A stretch of 64,000 bases of DNA, taken from positions 434,001-498,000 of the forward strand of contig JOAA01000003.1 of NCBI GenBank assembly GCA_000720375.1. Reading direction: 5' to 3'. This stretch comes from Rhodococcus rhodnii (GTDB lineage: Bacteria; Actinomycetota; Actinomycetes; Mycobacteriales; Pseudonocardiaceae). The notes beneath the pieces were generated by a model, which did not search any database, was not told the origin of the DNA, and worked only from the letters and a program-made list of their open reading frames with translations. Below, in pieces: positions 1-9,045 of the stretch. Position 1 is the stretch's first letter. Every line of letters begins with the position of its first letter. The position numbers were made by a program, and so were the translations under genes.

Positions 1-1020
1 GACCACGAATCCGGCGTCGACCTCGGCGTCTTCCAGTGCGAAGTTGCGGCGCATGTGGACCTTCCCGATGACCACCTTGGCCCGGCAGGTCCCGCATACC
101 CCGCCCTTGCAGGCGAAAGGCAGGTCCGGACGGACCCGTTGGGCGCCTTCGAGCAAGGTCGTGTCGCGTGGGACGACCGCGGTGGTGGTCTTTCCGTCGA
201 GCCGGACGGTCACCTCGGCGCTCGGGCCGGTCATGGCCGGGTCGACGTGCTGGACCTGCTCGGGTGGCTCATCTTCCACATAGAACAGTTCGAAGTGGAT
301 GCGCTCACGCGGGACACCCAGGTCCGTCAACACCTCTCGGGCGTCGGTGACCATTCCGAACGGTCCGCACAGCCACCAGTGGTCCACCTTGGACACCTGG
401 AGCAGCATTGGCAGCAAGGTCCGGAGTTTCGCGGCATCCAGGCGTCCGGTGAACAGTTCGGCTTCGCGGGGTTCGCGGGACAGCACGTGCACGAGTTCCA
501 TCCGCGCCGTGTAGCGATCCTTAAGATCCGCGAGCTCGTCCGCGAACATGACTGTATTGGTGCGGCGGTTGCCGTACAGCACCACTGCGCTCGCGGAGGG
601 GTCCTGCAGCACTGTCGACAGGATCGACATCACTGGCGTGATTCCTGAGCCAGCGGCCAGCAGCACGTGCCGCGCAGGCGTCGAGTCGGGGGTGAAGTCG
701 CCAGTGGGTGGCAGGACTTCGATGGTGTCGCCTGGTTTGACCTCGTGCACGAGCCATGGCGAGAACGCTCCGCCTGGCACTTCGCGGACGCCAATCCGTG
801 GTTTCGCGCCGACCATGGCGCAGATCGAGTACGACCGGCGCTCGTCCCGGCCGTCGATGATCCGGCGAAGCGTCAGCGATTGCCCGGCGCGGAACTCGTA
901 CTCCGAGGCCAGCTCGGCGGGCACGTCGAAGGTCACCGCGACGGCGTCGTCGCAGAGGCGCTCCACGTGAGCCACCGTCAGCTTGTGGAACTCGGTCCTA
1001 CGGCGCAAAGAAGTGGTCAC
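1..1020 (-). CDS. paaE: Phenylacetyl-CoA epoxidase reductase subunit PaaE (3' end beyond the window)
   Basis: Electron-transfer subunit of the PaaABCE epoxidase. It passes electrons from NADPH through FAD and a [2Fe-2S] cluster to the diiron oxygenase subunit. The frame is open for 340 codons to base 1 with no stop, so perhaps 15 C-terminal residues lie outside. The FAD motif RSYSIC is near residue 63 and the nucleotide-binding motif AAGSGITPVMSIL near 120. A plant-type ferredoxin domain ends the visible part, with CKGGVCGTC near 309-317; the fourth cluster cysteine is probably past the edge. The GTG start lies 1 nt after the paaD stop, making paaE the last visible gene of paaZABCDE. The identification is firm from the domain order FNR-like then ferredoxin and from the operon. 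Confidence 0.95.
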   Translation of the reverse strand, partial: MTTSLRRRTEFHKLTVAHVERLCDDAVAVTFDVPAELASEYEFRAGQSLTLRRIIDGRDERRSYSICAMVGAKPRIGVREVPGGAFSPWLVHEVKPGDTIEVLPPTGDFTPDSTPARHVLLAAGSGITPVMSILSTVLQDPSASAVVLYGNRRTNTVMFADELADLKDRYTARMELVHVLSREPREAELFTGRLDAAKLRTLLPMLLQVSKVDHWWLCGPFGMVTDAREVLTDLGVPRERIHFELFYVEDEPPEQVQHVDPAMTGPSAEVTVRLDGKTTTAVVPRDTTLLEGAQRVRPDLPFACKGGVCGTCRAKVVIGKVHMRRNFALEDAEVDAGFVV

Positions 1021-1021
1021 G

Positions 1022-1510
1022 TCAGATCTCCTTGACGTGTTCGAACGGTTCGTCGCAGGCCTGGCACCGCCGGAGCGCCTTGCACGCCGTGGCGCTGAAT
1101 TCCGACAACAACTCGGTGTCCAGCGAGCCGCATTGCGGGCAAGTGACTCGCTTCGGCGGCGCGGTCAGCGTGAGCGGGATCGGGCCGCCGCCGCGAGGTG
1201 CGGCGCCCGGCGGGGCGATCCCAGCCGAGGCGAGCTTCTCCCGCCCAGCTGGGGTGATCCAGTCGGTGGTCCACGCGGGCGACAACACCGTTCGCACGTC
1301 CACCGAATCGAACCCGGCTCGGTGCAATGCCGAGTACAGATCCGAGCGCATCGCATCCATGGCTGGGCAACCGGTGTACGTGGGTGTGATGGTCACGACC
1401 ACACCGTCCTTGCTCTCCCGGACGTCACGCAGGACGCCCAGATCGGCCAGGGTCAGCATGGGCAGTTCGGGATCGGTGACCGTCTCGGCCACGGCACGTG
1501 CGCTCACCAT
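1022..1510 (-). CDS. paaD: PaaD, epoxidase-associated Fe-S maturation protein
   Basis: 162 residues, normal for PaaD. The N-terminal two thirds are a MIP18/DUF59 domain, as in SufT-like Fe-S assembly factors. The C terminus holds a cysteine-rich zinc-ribbon-like tail: CPQC near residue 124, then single cysteines and a CQAC pair near the end. In E. coli PaaD is needed for the ring epoxidase but is not part of the purified complex; a role in cluster delivery to PaaE is the usual inference. The ATG start overlaps the end of paaC (ATGGTGA), so translation is probably coupled. A rarer alternative is the GTG one codon downstream. Confidence 0.93.
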   Translation of the reverse strand: MVSARAVAETVTDPELPMLTLADLGVLRDVRESKDGVVVTITPTYTGCPAMDAMRSDLYSALHRAGFDSVDVRTVLSPAWTTDWITPAGREKLASAGIAPPGAAPRGGGPIPLTLTAPPKRVTCPQCGSLDTELLSEFSATACKALRRCQACDEPFEHVKEI

Positions 1511-2337
1511 GTCGCGTCCGGATGGGCACGGGCGACGCTCTGCATTTCGGCCAGCAACGGCTCCAAGTGCTCGGTGTGCGCGCCAGGCGTGAGCACCGAG
1601 TGGGCGGGTGGCTGCTTGAGTGTGCCAGCGGTCAGGACCTGCGCGATCACCGCGTCGAACTCCTCACGCAGCACCGAATCGCCGTCGAACAGCTCGTCGA
1701 CATACGGCCACACCGCGTCGATCCCGGCCTGCATCCGTTCGTGCGACAACTCGGTGCCGTCGCCGAGGCGGACGACCCAGCGCGCCGCGTAGTCGCGGTG
1801 ATAGGTCAGTTCCTTGATGCCTTTGGACGCGATCGCCGCGAGGACCTGGTCCGGCGAATCGACCAGGCGCTGCAGAAGCGCCAGCCGCCACGTGCTGAAC
1901 ACCAGCAGCCGGGCCATCGAGAACGCGAAGTCCCCGCCGGCCAGCTCGACCAGCCGGACGTTGTGGAAGTCCTCGGCGTCACGGAAGAACGCCAGGGCGT
2001 CCTCATCGGACTGATCGACCGACGGCACGAGTGACGGGTCGGCCTTGGCCGCGCGGGCGAGCAACAGCCGGGCCTGGCCGAGCAGGTCGAGGCCGATGTT
2101 GGCCAACGCGACCTCGTCCTCCAGTTCCGGCGCCGCGGCGCACCACTCCTGCAGCCGGTGCGACATGATCAAGGCGTCGTCGCCGAGCCACAGGCACGTC
2201 CTGGCCAGCTCGGCAGCGTCCACACCGGACGGAACCGTGGTGTCCAAGCCCGCCAAGGGGTCGGCGAATCCGGTGCCGAAAGCCCACCGGGTGTCGTTGT
2301 CTTCGGTAAGCGCCTCGTAGGCGTTGTCAAAGGACAT
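1504..2337 (-). CDS. paaC: Phenylacetyl-CoA epoxidase structural subunit PaaC
   Basis: 277 residues, ferritin-like fold, homologous to PaaA but without the catalytic iron role; it forms the PaaAC heterodimer of the ring 1,2-epoxidase. Visible family features are the helix with LWLGDDALIMSHRLQEW near residue 50 and the conserved ELTYHRDYAARWVVRLGDG stretch near 160. It is followed with overlap by paaD and preceded by paaB with a 6-nt gap. The ATG start was taken because it directly follows paaB and gives the family length. Confidence 0.95.
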   Translation of the reverse strand: MSFDNAYEALTEDNDTRWAFGTGFADPLAGLDTTVPSGVDAAELARTCLWLGDDALIMSHRLQEWCAAAPELEDEVALANIGLDLLGQARLLLARAAKADPSLVPSVDQSDEDALAFFRDAEDFHNVRLVELAGGDFAFSMARLLVFSTWRLALLQRLVDSPDQVLAAIASKGIKELTYHRDYAARWVVRLGDGTELSHERMQAGIDAVWPYVDELFDGDSVLREEFDAVIAQVLTAGTLKQPPAHSVLTPGAHTEHLEPLLAEMQSVARAHPDATW

Positions 2338-2343
2338 GGCCGC

Positions 2344-2625
2344 TCACATGTGGGGGACGTCTTCGGGAATTTCGTAGAACGTGGGGTGCCGGTACACCTT
2401 GTCGCCGCTCGGCGCGAAGAACGGATCCTTCTCGTCCGGACTGGACGCGGTGATGTGGTCGGCCCGCACGACCCAGATGCTCACGCCTTCGTTGCGGCGT
2501 GTGTAGAGATCGCGGGCGTTGCGCACCGCCATCTCGTCGTCGGCGGCGTGCAGCGATCCGACGTGGACATGGTTGAGGCCGCGCTTGCCGCGCACGAAAA
2601 CCTCGTAGAGCGGCCAGTCACTCAT
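2344..2625 (-). CDS. paaB: Phenylacetyl-CoA epoxidase subunit PaaB
   Basis: 93 residues, the usual PaaB size (about 95). It contains the family pattern [20 protein letters not shown] near the N terminus, then [15 protein letters not shown] and a C-terminal segment ending at PEDVPHM. PaaB bridges PaaAC heterodimers in the multicomponent epoxidase. The frame stays open far upstream, but the ATG at 2625 overlaps the paaA stop (ATGA), follows an AGGAGG-like purine run and gives the family length, so the longer frame was rejected. Confidence 0.95.
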   Translation of the reverse strand: MSDWPLYEVFVRGKRGLNHVHVGSLHAADDEMAVRNARDLYTRRNEGVSIWVVRADHITASSPDEKDPFFAPSGDKVYRHPTFYEIPEDVPHM

Positions 2626-3548
2626 GCCGCAGCCTCCTTGTGCTTGGCGGCGTACGCGGCGGCCGCGTCGCGCACCCACTGGCCGTCCTCGTGCGCCTTG
2701 CGTCGCCGTTCGAGCCGGATCTTGTTGCACGGGCCGTTCCCGCTGACCACTTCTTTGAAGTGCGCCCAGTCGATCTCGCCGAAGTCGTAGTGGCCGCGCT
2801 CGGCGTTCCACTTCAGATCCGGGTCCGGCAGCGTGACGCCGAGTTTTTCGGCCTGCGGCACGCTCATGTCGACGAACCGCTGCCGCAGTTCGTCGTTGGT
2901 GTGCCGCTTGATCTTCCACGCCATGGACTGCGCGGTGTTGGTCGACTGCGCGTCCGGCGGGCCGAACATCATCAGCGATGGCCACCACCAGCGGTTGGTC
3001 GCGTCCTGCACCATGTCGCGCTGCGCCTGCGTGCCGCGCATCATGGTCATCAACAGCTCGTAACCCTGACGCTGGTGGAACGATTCCTCTTTGCAGATCC
3101 GGATCATCGCCCGCGCGTATGGTCCGTACGAACTACGGCAGAGCGGGACCTGGTTGCAGATGGCGGCGCCGTCGACGAGCCACCCGATCACGCCGACGTC
3201 GGCGAACGTCAAGGTCGGGTAGTTGAAGATGGACGAATATTTCTGCCGCCCCTCGATCAACCGCTCGGTCAGGTCCGTCCGGTCGGCGCCCAAGGTCTCA
3301 GCCGCGGAGTACAGGTAGAGCCCGTGCCCGGCCTCGTCCTGCACCTTGGCCAGCAAGATCGCCTTGCGGCGCAACGAAGGCGCCCGGGTGATCCAGTCGC
3401 CTTCCGGCTGCATGCCGATGATCTCCGAATGGGCGTGCTGCGCGACCTGGCGGATCATCGTCTTGCGGTAGCCCTCGGGCATCCAGTCGCGCGGCTCGAT
3501 CCGCTGGTCGCGTTCGATCGTGGCGTCGAAATGCTCCTCAAGGTTCAT
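2622..3548 (-). CDS. paaA: Phenylacetyl-CoA epoxidase catalytic subunit PaaA
   Basis: 308 residues. Diiron monooxygenase subunit that converts phenylacetyl-CoA to the 1,2-epoxide. Two ExxH iron-ligand motifs are visible: DEAGH near residue 70 (preceded by LLAKVQ) and EESFH near 150 (preceded by IRICK). The substrate-side segment [13 protein letters not shown] lies before the second motif. The start at [11 protein letters not shown] was preferred to an upstream in-frame codon because it overlaps the paaZ stop as ATGA and begins like other PaaA proteins. The preceding 29 in-frame codons look like paaZ shadow sequence. Confidence 0.96.
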   Translation of the reverse strand: MNLEEHFDATIERDQRIEPRDWMPEGYRKTMIRQVAQHAHSEIIGMQPEGDWITRAPSLRRKAILLAKVQDEAGHGLYLYSAAETLGADRTDLTERLIEGRQKYSSIFNYPTLTFADVGVIGWLVDGAAICNQVPLCRSSYGPYARAMIRICKEESFHQRQGYELLMTMMRGTQAQRDMVQDATNRWWWPSLMMFGPPDAQSTNTAQSMAWKIKRHTNDELRQRFVDMSVPQAEKLGVTLPDPDLKWNAERGHYDFGEIDWAHFKEVVSGNGPCNKIRLERRRKAHEDGQWVRDAAAAYAAKHKEAAA

Positions 3549-5578
3549 GAGGACTTCTCCCGTTTCGCGACGAGTGTGAGCACGTCGTACTTGGCCACGG
3601 ACTCGCCCTTCTGGTTGGTCACGTCGGCGTCCCACCGGACTTCGCCGTAGTCCTGGTCGTTGCGCGGGGTGATCTGCTTGGCGGTCAACGTGACCGTCAG
3701 CGAGTCGCCCGGGAACGTCGGCGTCAGGAACCGCAAGTTCTCGAGGCCGTAGTTGGCCAGCACCGGGCCTGGGTCTGGCTGAACGAACAGGCCAGCGGCG
3801 AACGACACGACGAGGTAGCCGTGCGCGACGCGGCCGCCGAAGAACGGGTTGGCCGCAGCGGCTTCCTCGTCCATGTGCGCGTAGAACGTGTCGCCGGTGA
3901 ACTCCGCGAAGTGCTCGATGTCGGCCATGGTCACTTCACGCGGCCCGGCCACGACCGTGTCGCCGAGGCGCAGATCCTCAAGGTGCTTGCGGAACGGGTG
4001 CTCGCCTTCAGTCCGCTCGGTCCCGGGCACCCACCTGTTGGTGACGGCGCTGAGCACGCGCGGGCTGCCCTGGACGGCCGTGCGCTGCATGTGGTGCAGC
4101 ACGCCACGGACGCCACCCATCTCCTCGCCGCCCCCGGCACGACCCGGGCCGCCGTGAACCAACGCGGGCAACGGCGATCCGTGGCCCGTGTTCTCCTTGG
4201 CGTTCTCGTTGTCCGTGACGAGCAGACGGCCGTGCCATGGCGCCACCCCAAGTACGACGTCGCGCGCGAAAGCGGTGTCCGCGGTGACGACGGATCCCGC
4301 GAGGCTGCCTTGGCCGCGCGCGGCGAGTTCGATGACGTGCTGCGTGTCGCGGTACGGCATGAGCGTGCTGACCGGTCCGAACGCCTCGACCTCGTGCGGC
4401 TGGGCCTGGCTCGAATCTTCGGCCACCAACAGGACTGGCGAGATGAACGCGCCACGCTCGGCGTCGGCGTCCACGACTGACACCTGGTCGGGGTCGCCGA
4501 ATACGACCCGGCCCGCCTCCAGCAACGCCTTCAGTGACCGGTGGACTTCCTCGCGCTGTTCCAGGCTGGCCAGCGCGCCCATCCGGACGTCCTGGTTGGC
4601 CGGGTTGCCGACCTGGATCTTGGCCAGGCGCTCGCTGGTGGCCTGGGCGACGTCGTCCAGCAGCGCGGTGGGCACGAACGCACGCCGGATCGCGGTGCAC
4701 TTCTGGCCGGCCTTGACGGTCATCTCGGTGACCAGTTGCTTGACGAACAGGTCGAACTCGGGCGTACCTGGCGTGGCGTCCGGGCCAAGGATGGAGCAGT
4801 TCAGCGAGTCGGCCTCGGCGTTGAACCGGACCGAGCGGCGGACGATGTTCTCGTGCGTACGTAGGCGCTGCGCGGTCGAGGCGGATCCGGTGAACGACAC
4901 CAGGTCCTGCTCGGTGAGGTGGTCGAGCAGATCGCCCGCGCTGCCCGCCACGAGCTGCAACGAACCCTCGGGCAGGATGCCGGATTCGATGATCAGCTCG
5001 ATCAGCTTGACGGTCAGGTACGCGGTCTGGCTCGCCGGTTTGACCAGGCTCGGCACACCGGCGATGAACGCGGGCGCGAACTTCTCCATCGGCCCCCATA
5101 CCGGGAAGTTGAACGCGTTGATCTGCACCGCGACGCCGCGCAGCGGCGTGCAGATGTGCTGCGCGAGGAATGTGCCGCCCTTGCCCAATGGTTCGACGTT
5201 GCCGTCGACGTAGACCGTGTCGTTGGGCAGCTCGCGACGGCCCTTGCTGGAGTAACCGAACAGCGTGCCTATGCCGCCGTCGATGTCGAACTTGTTGTCG
5301 CCCTTGGTCGCACCCGTGCGGTGAGACAGCGCGTAGAGCTCGTCCCGGTGCTCCATGAGGTACGAGGCCAGGACCTTGAGCAGCGCCGCGCGCTGATGGA
5401 AGGTCATCTCACGCAGCTCGGCGCCCTTGTCGCGGCCGTAGGCCAGCGCAGCGGCCATGTCCACACCGGCCGACGAGATCCGCGCGATCTCCTCGCCGGT
5501 CACCGCGTCGTGCAGTGGCGCGCCTTCGTCATCCGGCGTGTGCCACCGGCCGGACACATAGCTGCGCAGCGGAGCCAT
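3545..5578 (-). CDS. paaZ: PaaZ, bifunctional oxepin-CoA hydrolase / 3-oxo-5,6-dehydrosuberyl-CoA semialdehyde dehydrogenase
   Basis: 677 residues in the typical PaaZ two-domain fusion. The aldehyde dehydrogenase domain (about 1-520) carries the NAD-binding-side sequence [21 protein letters not shown] near 155, the acid residue in [11 protein letters not shown] near 255 and the nucleophile in [11 protein letters not shown] near 295. The C-terminal MaoC-like (R)-hydratase domain (about 540-677) has the [14 protein letters not shown] and [12 protein letters not shown] segments holding the catalytic Asp and His. The enzyme opens the oxepin ring and oxidises the aldehyde before it can cyclise. 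It is the first gene of the operon, 25 nt downstream of a PaaR-like operator. The chosen ATG has GGAGG 10 nt upstream; longer in-frame starts run into the promoter. Confidence 0.95.
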   Translation of the reverse strand: MAPLRSYVSGRWHTPDDEGAPLHDAVTGEEIARISSAGVDMAAALAYGRDKGAELREMTFHQRAALLKVLASYLMEHRDELYALSHRTGATKGDNKFDIDGGIGTLFGYSSKGRRELPNDTVYVDGNVEPLGKGGTFLAQHICTPLRGVAVQINAFNFPVWGPMEKFAPAFIAGVPSLVKPASQTAYLTVKLIELIIESGILPEGSLQLVAGSAGDLLDHLTEQDLVSFTGSASTAQRLRTHENIVRRSVRFNAEADSLNCSILGPDATPGTPEFDLFVKQLVTEMTVKAGQKCTAIRRAFVPTALLDDVAQATSERLAKIQVGNPANQDVRMGALASLEQREEVHRSLKALLEAGRVVFGDPDQVSVVDADAERGAFISPVLLVAEDSSQAQPHEVEAFGPVSTLMPYRDTQHVIELAARGQGSLAGSVVTADTAFARDVVLGVAPWHGRLLVTDNENAKENTGHGSPLPALVHGGPGRAGGGEEMGGVRGVLHHMQRTAVQGSPRVLSAVTNRWVPGTERTEGEHPFRKHLEDLRLGDTVVAGPREVTMADIEHFAEFTGDTFYAHMDEEAAAANPFFGGRVAHGYLVVSFAAGLFVQPDPGPVLANYGLENLRFLTPTFPGDSLTVTLTAKQITPRNDQDYGEVRWDADVTNQKGESVAKYDVLTLVAKREKSS

Positions 5579-5602
5579 CCTGGTCGACCTCCAAGCTGAA
5601 TT

Positions 5603-5620
5603 ACTAACCGTCCGTTCAGT
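5603..5620. promoter_or_regulatory. Putative PaaR operator, paaZ / enoyl-CoA hydratase divergent promoter
   Basis: Imperfect inverted repeat ACTAACCGTCCGTTCAGT in the 62-nt gap between divergent paaZ and the hydratase gene. A second copy of the same core (AACCGTCC-R-TTC-R-GT) occurs at 7959-7976, before paaI and the thiolase gene. The shape ACTnACC...CGnTCAGT is of the kind bound by PaaR-type TetR repressors in actinobacteria. Occupation would repress both directions until phenylacetyl-CoA accumulates; that effector is family knowledge. Confidence 0.65.
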
Positions 5621-5640
5621 AGGCATGGTAGCTTGACGGC

Positions 5641-6411
5641 ATGGCCGACGAAAGCGGTGTGACGCTGGTTCGAGACGGTTCGGTGGCAACCATCACGATG
5701 ACGTCAGCAGCGTTGAGCAACCGGGTGAAAACCGACCTGCTCGACGCGATCACGCAGGTCAGCAAGGACTCCGAGGTCCGGGCGGTGGTGCTGACCGGGA
5801 CCGGGAAGGCCTTCAGCGTCGGCCAGGACCTCAACGAGCACGCGGAAACGTTGCGGGCGGACGCGGCGCACGCGTTCGACACCGTGGAGCAGCACTACAA
5901 CCCGATTGTCCTGGGCCTCGCGACGATGCCGAAGCCGGTCATCGCGTCCATCAACGGGTTGTGTGTGGGCGCGGGGTTGGGCTTCGCGCTCGCGTGCGAC
6001 CTACGGATCGCGTCGGCCAAAGCGAAGTTCGGAACTGCCTTCACCGCGATCGGGCTGACCTGCGACTCCGGGCTGTCGGTGACGCTGGCCAGGGCCGTCG
6101 GTGCGGCTCGAGCGAGTGAGCTGGTGTTCAGGGCCAACACGTTCAGCGCCGAAGAGGCCTTGACGTGGGGGATCGTCGGGCAAGTGGTCGAACCGGAGAG
6201 CCTCGAAGCCGAGACGACGGCGCTGGCCCAAAAGTTCGGCAACGGCCCGACCTTGGCGTATGCCGAGGCCAAGGCAGCTATGGCTGTTTCGTTGAGCCAG
6301 GCCTTGGCGGCCGAGGGCGCCGGTCAGGCACGCCTCGGCGTCACCAAGGACCACCAGAACGCTGTTGAAGCTTTCCTTAACAAGCAGACGCCGACTTTCG
6401 AGGGACGCTAA
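5641..6411 (+). CDS. paaG: Enoyl-CoA hydratase/isomerase, PaaG-like (1,2-epoxyphenylacetyl-CoA isomerase)
   Basis: 256 residues, crotonase fold. The CoA oxyanion-hole segments are visible as GTGKAFSVGQDL near residue 57 and SINGLCVGAGLGFALACD near 103. The region AIGLTCDSGLSVTLARAVG near 139 carries an Asp where PaaG isomerases use one and where ordinary hydratases have Glu, favouring ring-epoxide isomerisation to oxepin-CoA over PaaF-type hydration. It is transcribed divergently from paaZ under the shared operator. Its TAA stop overlaps the stop of the convergent small gene. The PaaG versus PaaF assignment is inferred. Confidence 0.78.
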   Translation: MADESGVTLVRDGSVATITMTSAALSNRVKTDLLDAITQVSKDSEVRAVVLTGTGKAFSVGQDLNEHAETLRADAAHAFDTVEQHYNPIVLGLATMPKPVIASINGLCVGAGLGFALACDLRIASAKAKFGTAFTAIGLTCDSGLSVTLARAVGAARASELVFRANTFSAEEALTWGIVGQVVEPESLEAETTALAQKFGNGPTLAYAEAKAAMAVSLSQALAAEGAGQARLGVTKDHQNAVEAFLNKQTPTFEGR

Positions 6412-6731
6412 ATACGGCGGATCTTGTGCGCTCGGGTGTCGATCCACTGCCCGTGCGGCGACTGCTCGATCATCGGGTCGGCCCACCACAACCGGACGCT
6501 GTCCGGACGGACCTCCTGGAGACGTGCCTCGCGCCACTCGCCGTCGTACTCGACGAGCCACCGGTCGGCCAAGCAGGACAACCCATCCCGCCGCACGATG
6601 TCCTCGGCTTCTTCCAGGCTCGTCGGATCGGCCAGGGCGGCGTTGAACACCGTCGTGGCTTGCCAGTGGTCGCCTACCGCGACCACATAGCCCATGATCT
6701 CGTCGTCCTCGTCGCGCCGAATCGTGTGCAT
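6408..6731 (-). CDS. Hypothetical protein downstream of thiolase
   Basis: 107 residues, no recognised catalytic motif. It is rich in Asp, Glu, Trp and Arg and looks soluble, with no signal peptide or membrane segment. The centre reads LVEYDGEWREARLQEVRPDSVRLWW, suggesting a small beta-rich domain. It lies 42 nt downstream of the thiolase on the same strand and is probably cotranscribed. Its stop overlaps that of the convergent hydratase gene by 2 nt. Codon use is like its neighbours, so it is likely a real gene. Function unknown. Confidence 0.75.
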   Translation of the reverse strand: MHTIRRDEDDEIMGYVVAVGDHWQATTVFNAALADPTSLEEAEDIVRRDGLSCLADRWLVEYDGEWREARLQEVRPDSVRLWWADPMIEQSPHGQWIDTRAHKIRRI

Positions 6732-6773
6732 GACGATCTTTGTATCCGGCGCGACGGTGCGGACGCTCGTGAA

Positions 6774-7949
6774 TTACGGCCTTTCGAACGCGACAGTCAC
6801 GCCTTGCCCGACGCCCACGCACAGCGTGGCGATGCCCCGGTTGCTGTTCTCGCGCTCCATGCGGCCCAGCAAAGTGACCACCAGGCGCGCGCCGGAGCAG
6901 CCGAGGGGGTGGCCCAAGGCGATGGCCCCGCCGTCGGCGTTGACGCGCTCGTCGTCCAGCTTCAGGCGACGGATCACCGCGAGGCTCTGCGCGGCGAACG
7001 CCTCGTTCAACTCGACGGTCAGGTCGTCGCGTTGCCAACCCGTGCGGGCGAGCACTTTTTCGGTCGCCGGCACGGGGCCGAGTCCCATGATGTGCGGCTC
7101 AACACCCGCGCTCGCGCTGGCGACAACCCGCGCGCGGGGGTTGAGGCCGAGGCGCTCCACGGCGGCACCGCTCGCGAGCACGAGTGCCGCGGCGCCGTCA
7201 GACAATGGCGAAGACGAGCCAGCCGTGACGATGCCGTCCTTACGGAAGACTGTCTTGAGCTGGCCGAGTTTTTCGAGCGTCGTGGTCCGGCGCGGTCCTT
7301 CGTCGACAGTCACCGTTGCGTCTTTGACCGGCACCGGAACGATTTCACGGTCGAAGCGGCCCGCGTCGATGGCCGCAAGGGCACGGGTGTGGCTGCGCAA
7401 TGCGAACGCGTCGGAGTCCTCGCGGGTGATGCCGTCCAGAGTGGCCACTTCCTCGGCCGTCTCCCCCATCGAGATCGTGCTCTTGGCCGGGAACTTCGGG
7501 TTGGTGAACCGCCAGCCCAACGACGTGTCGGCGATCTCGCCCGGCTTGGCCCACGGCGTGCCTGGCTTGGCCATCACCCATGGCGCGCGCGTCATCGACT
7601 CGACGCCGCCCGCGACCACGATGTCGGCGTCGCCAGACTTGATGGCCGCCGCCGCGGACGCGACCGCGGTCAAACCGCTGGCGCACAAGCGGTTCACGGT
7701 GAATCCCGGGACCGTGTTCGGCAGTCCGGCCAGCAGCACGGCCATCCTGGCGACGTTGCGATTGTCCTCACCGGACTGGTTGGCCGCGCCGAGGATCACC
7801 TCGTCGATATCGTCCTGCGGCACTCCGGCGCGGCGCACCGCTTCGGCCACCACCAGCGCCGCGAGGTCGTCCGGCCGTACCGCGGCGAGCGCTCCGCCGT
7901 ACCGGCCCTGCGCGGTTCGAACACCATCAACCACGAATGCCTCAGCCAT
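6774..7949 (-). CDS. Acetyl-CoA acetyltransferase / beta-ketoadipyl-CoA thiolase (PaaJ-like)
   Basis: 391 residues, a normal thiolase. The nucleophilic Cys is in VNRLCASGLTAVASA near residue 88. The second half has NADGGAIALGHPLGCSGAR near 340 (catalytic His) and ends with CVGVGQGVTVAFERP (catalytic Cys of the proton shuttle). In this setting it most likely cleaves 3-oxoadipyl-CoA, and perhaps the 5,6-dehydrosuberyl intermediate, to acetyl-CoA and succinyl-CoA. The start MAEAFVVDGVRTAQG was chosen over an upstream GTG because it fits the family N terminus and leaves the operator at 7959-7976 outside the gene. It is divergent from paaI. Confidence 0.88.
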   Translation of the reverse strand: MAEAFVVDGVRTAQGRYGGALAAVRPDDLAALVVAEAVRRAGVPQDDIDEVILGAANQSGEDNRNVARMAVLLAGLPNTVPGFTVNRLCASGLTAVASAAAAIKSGDADIVVAGGVESMTRAPWVMAKPGTPWAKPGEIADTSLGWRFTNPKFPAKSTISMGETAEEVATLDGITREDSDAFALRSHTRALAAIDAGRFDREIVPVPVKDATVTVDEGPRRTTTLEKLGQLKTVFRKDGIVTAGSSSPLSDGAAALVLASGAAVERLGLNPRARVVASASAGVEPHIMGLGPVPATEKVLARTGWQRDDLTVELNEAFAAQSLAVIRRLKLDDERVNADGGAIALGHPLGCSGARLVVTLLGRMERENSNRGIATLCVGVGQGVTVAFERP

Positions 7950-7958
7950 ACCGCTATT

Positions 7959-7976
7959 ATCAACCGTCCATTCGGT
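7959..7976. promoter_or_regulatory. Putative PaaR operator, thiolase / paaI divergent promoter
   Basis: ATCAACCGTCCATTCGGT shares the block AACCGTCC-R-TTC-R-GT with the site at 5603-5620. It sits 10 nt upstream of the thiolase start and 24 nt upstream of paaI-paaR, so it would give autoregulation of the regulator. A trailing CAGT (7977-7980) extends similarity to the other site's right half. Confidence 0.6.
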
Positions 7977-7999
7977 CAGTTGGCAAGGTGGTGAATCCG

Positions 8000-8392
8000 G
8001 TGTCACACAATGCGGCGCACGACATGTTCGAAGCGGATACCGCGTCGCGTGCGCTGGGTATCGAACTGATCGAAGCAGCCGACGGCCGCGCGGTCACCAG
8101 GATGCGCGTCACAAAAGACATGGTGAACGGGCACGACATCGCGCACGGCGGATACGTTTTCCTGCTCGCGGACACGACTTTCGCGCTCGCGTGCAACAGC
8201 CGCGGACCGGTCACCGTCGCTGCGGGTGCCGATATCACTTTCGTCACATCAGCCCGGGCCGGAGATGTTCTCATAGCGCACGCCGTGGAAAAGACCCGCT
8301 ACGGGCGTAGTGGAATTTATGACGTGACAGTGGATCGGGACGGCGAAGTGATCGCGGAGTTCCGCGGTCGCAGCAGGGTGATCAACCGATGA
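8000..8392 (+). CDS. paaI: Hydroxyphenylacetyl-CoA thioesterase PaaI (hotdog fold)
   Basis: 130 residues, hotdog-fold thioesterase that hydrolyses stalled CoA esters of the pathway and frees CoA. The catalytic segment GHDIAHGGYVFLLADTTFALACN (near residue 45-67) has the conserved HGG and Asp of the PaaI family. The GTG at 8000 has AAGG-TGG about 8 nt upstream and gives the family-like N terminus SHNAAHDMFEADTASRALGI; a GTG at 7991 is the alternative. It overlaps the TetR gene by ATGA, so the two are one transcript. Confidence 0.88.
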   Translation: MSHNAAHDMFEADTASRALGIELIEAADGRAVTRMRVTKDMVNGHDIAHGGYVFLLADTTFALACNSRGPVTVAAGADITFVTSARAGDVLIAHAVEKTRYGRSGIYDVTVDRDGEVIAEFRGRSRVINR

Positions 8393-8973
8393 CCCGCCGC
8401 GGACGTCCCGGATACGACCTGGAATCGCTGCTCGCGGTCGCGGTCAAACTGTTCAACGAGCGCGGGTACGAAGCCACCAGCATGGAAGAGCTGTCCCGCA
8501 AGCTCGGAATCACCAAATCGGCGATCTACTACCACGTCGCCAGCAAGGACGAACTGCTGCGGCTGGCGGTCGACCGGGCGCTGGACGGGCTGTTCGCCGT
8601 GGCCGACGAGGCGATGACGATCGAGGGCCCGTCGATCGACCGGCTGGAATTCCTGGTCCGCGGCAGCATCAACGTGCTCGTCGAGCGGCTGCCGTTCGTC
8701 ACGCTGCTGCTGCGCGTGCGCGGAAACACCAAAGTCGAGCGCGCCGCGCTGACCCGGCGGCGGGAATTCGATCAGCTGGTCACCGAGTTGGTGAAACAGG
8801 CCGAGGCCGAAGGCGACGTGCGGCCGGACATCGATCCGTCGGTGACGGCCCGGCTGCTGTTCGGCACCGTCAACTCACTCATCGAGTGGTATCGCCCGAG
8901 AGGCGGGCTCGGCAGCGCCGAGCTGGCGGACGCGGTCTGCGCGATCACGTTCGACGGCCTTCGAACCCGATGA
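8389..8973 (+). CDS. paaR: TetR-family repressor, probable PaaR
   Basis: 194 residues. The N-terminal TetR HTH runs through YEATSMEELSRKLGITKSAIYYHVASKDELL (about 25-56). The C-terminal ligand domain resembles TetR_C regulators of CoA-ester catabolism. It is cotranscribed with paaI and placed in the paa locus with two matching inverted repeats in divergent promoters, so it is most likely the phenylacetyl-CoA-responsive repressor. The function is inferred from fold plus position. Confidence 0.85.
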   Translation: MTRRGRPGYDLESLLAVAVKLFNERGYEATSMEELSRKLGITKSAIYYHVASKDELLRLAVDRALDGLFAVADEAMTIEGPSIDRLEFLVRGSINVLVERLPFVTLLLRVRGNTKVERAALTRRREFDQLVTELVKQAEAEGDVRPDIDPSVTARLLFGTVNSLIEWYRPRGGLGSAELADAVCAITFDGLRTR

Positions 8974-9005
8974 CAAAAACAGACGACAATCCATTCGAGG
9001 CGTGA

Positions 9006-9037
9006 CTGGAAGTGGCTCTCCCCGCGGCCACTTCCAG
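9006..9037. terminator. Hairpin between paaR and lsr2
   Basis: Perfect 11-bp stem CTGGAAGTGGC / GCCACTTCCAG with a 10-nt loop. It sits between the convergent ends of paaR (stop 8973) and lsr2 (stop 9046) and probably terminates in both directions. There is no strong U tract, as is common in actinomycetes. Confidence 0.75.
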
Positions 9038-9045
9038 CGCCGGCA

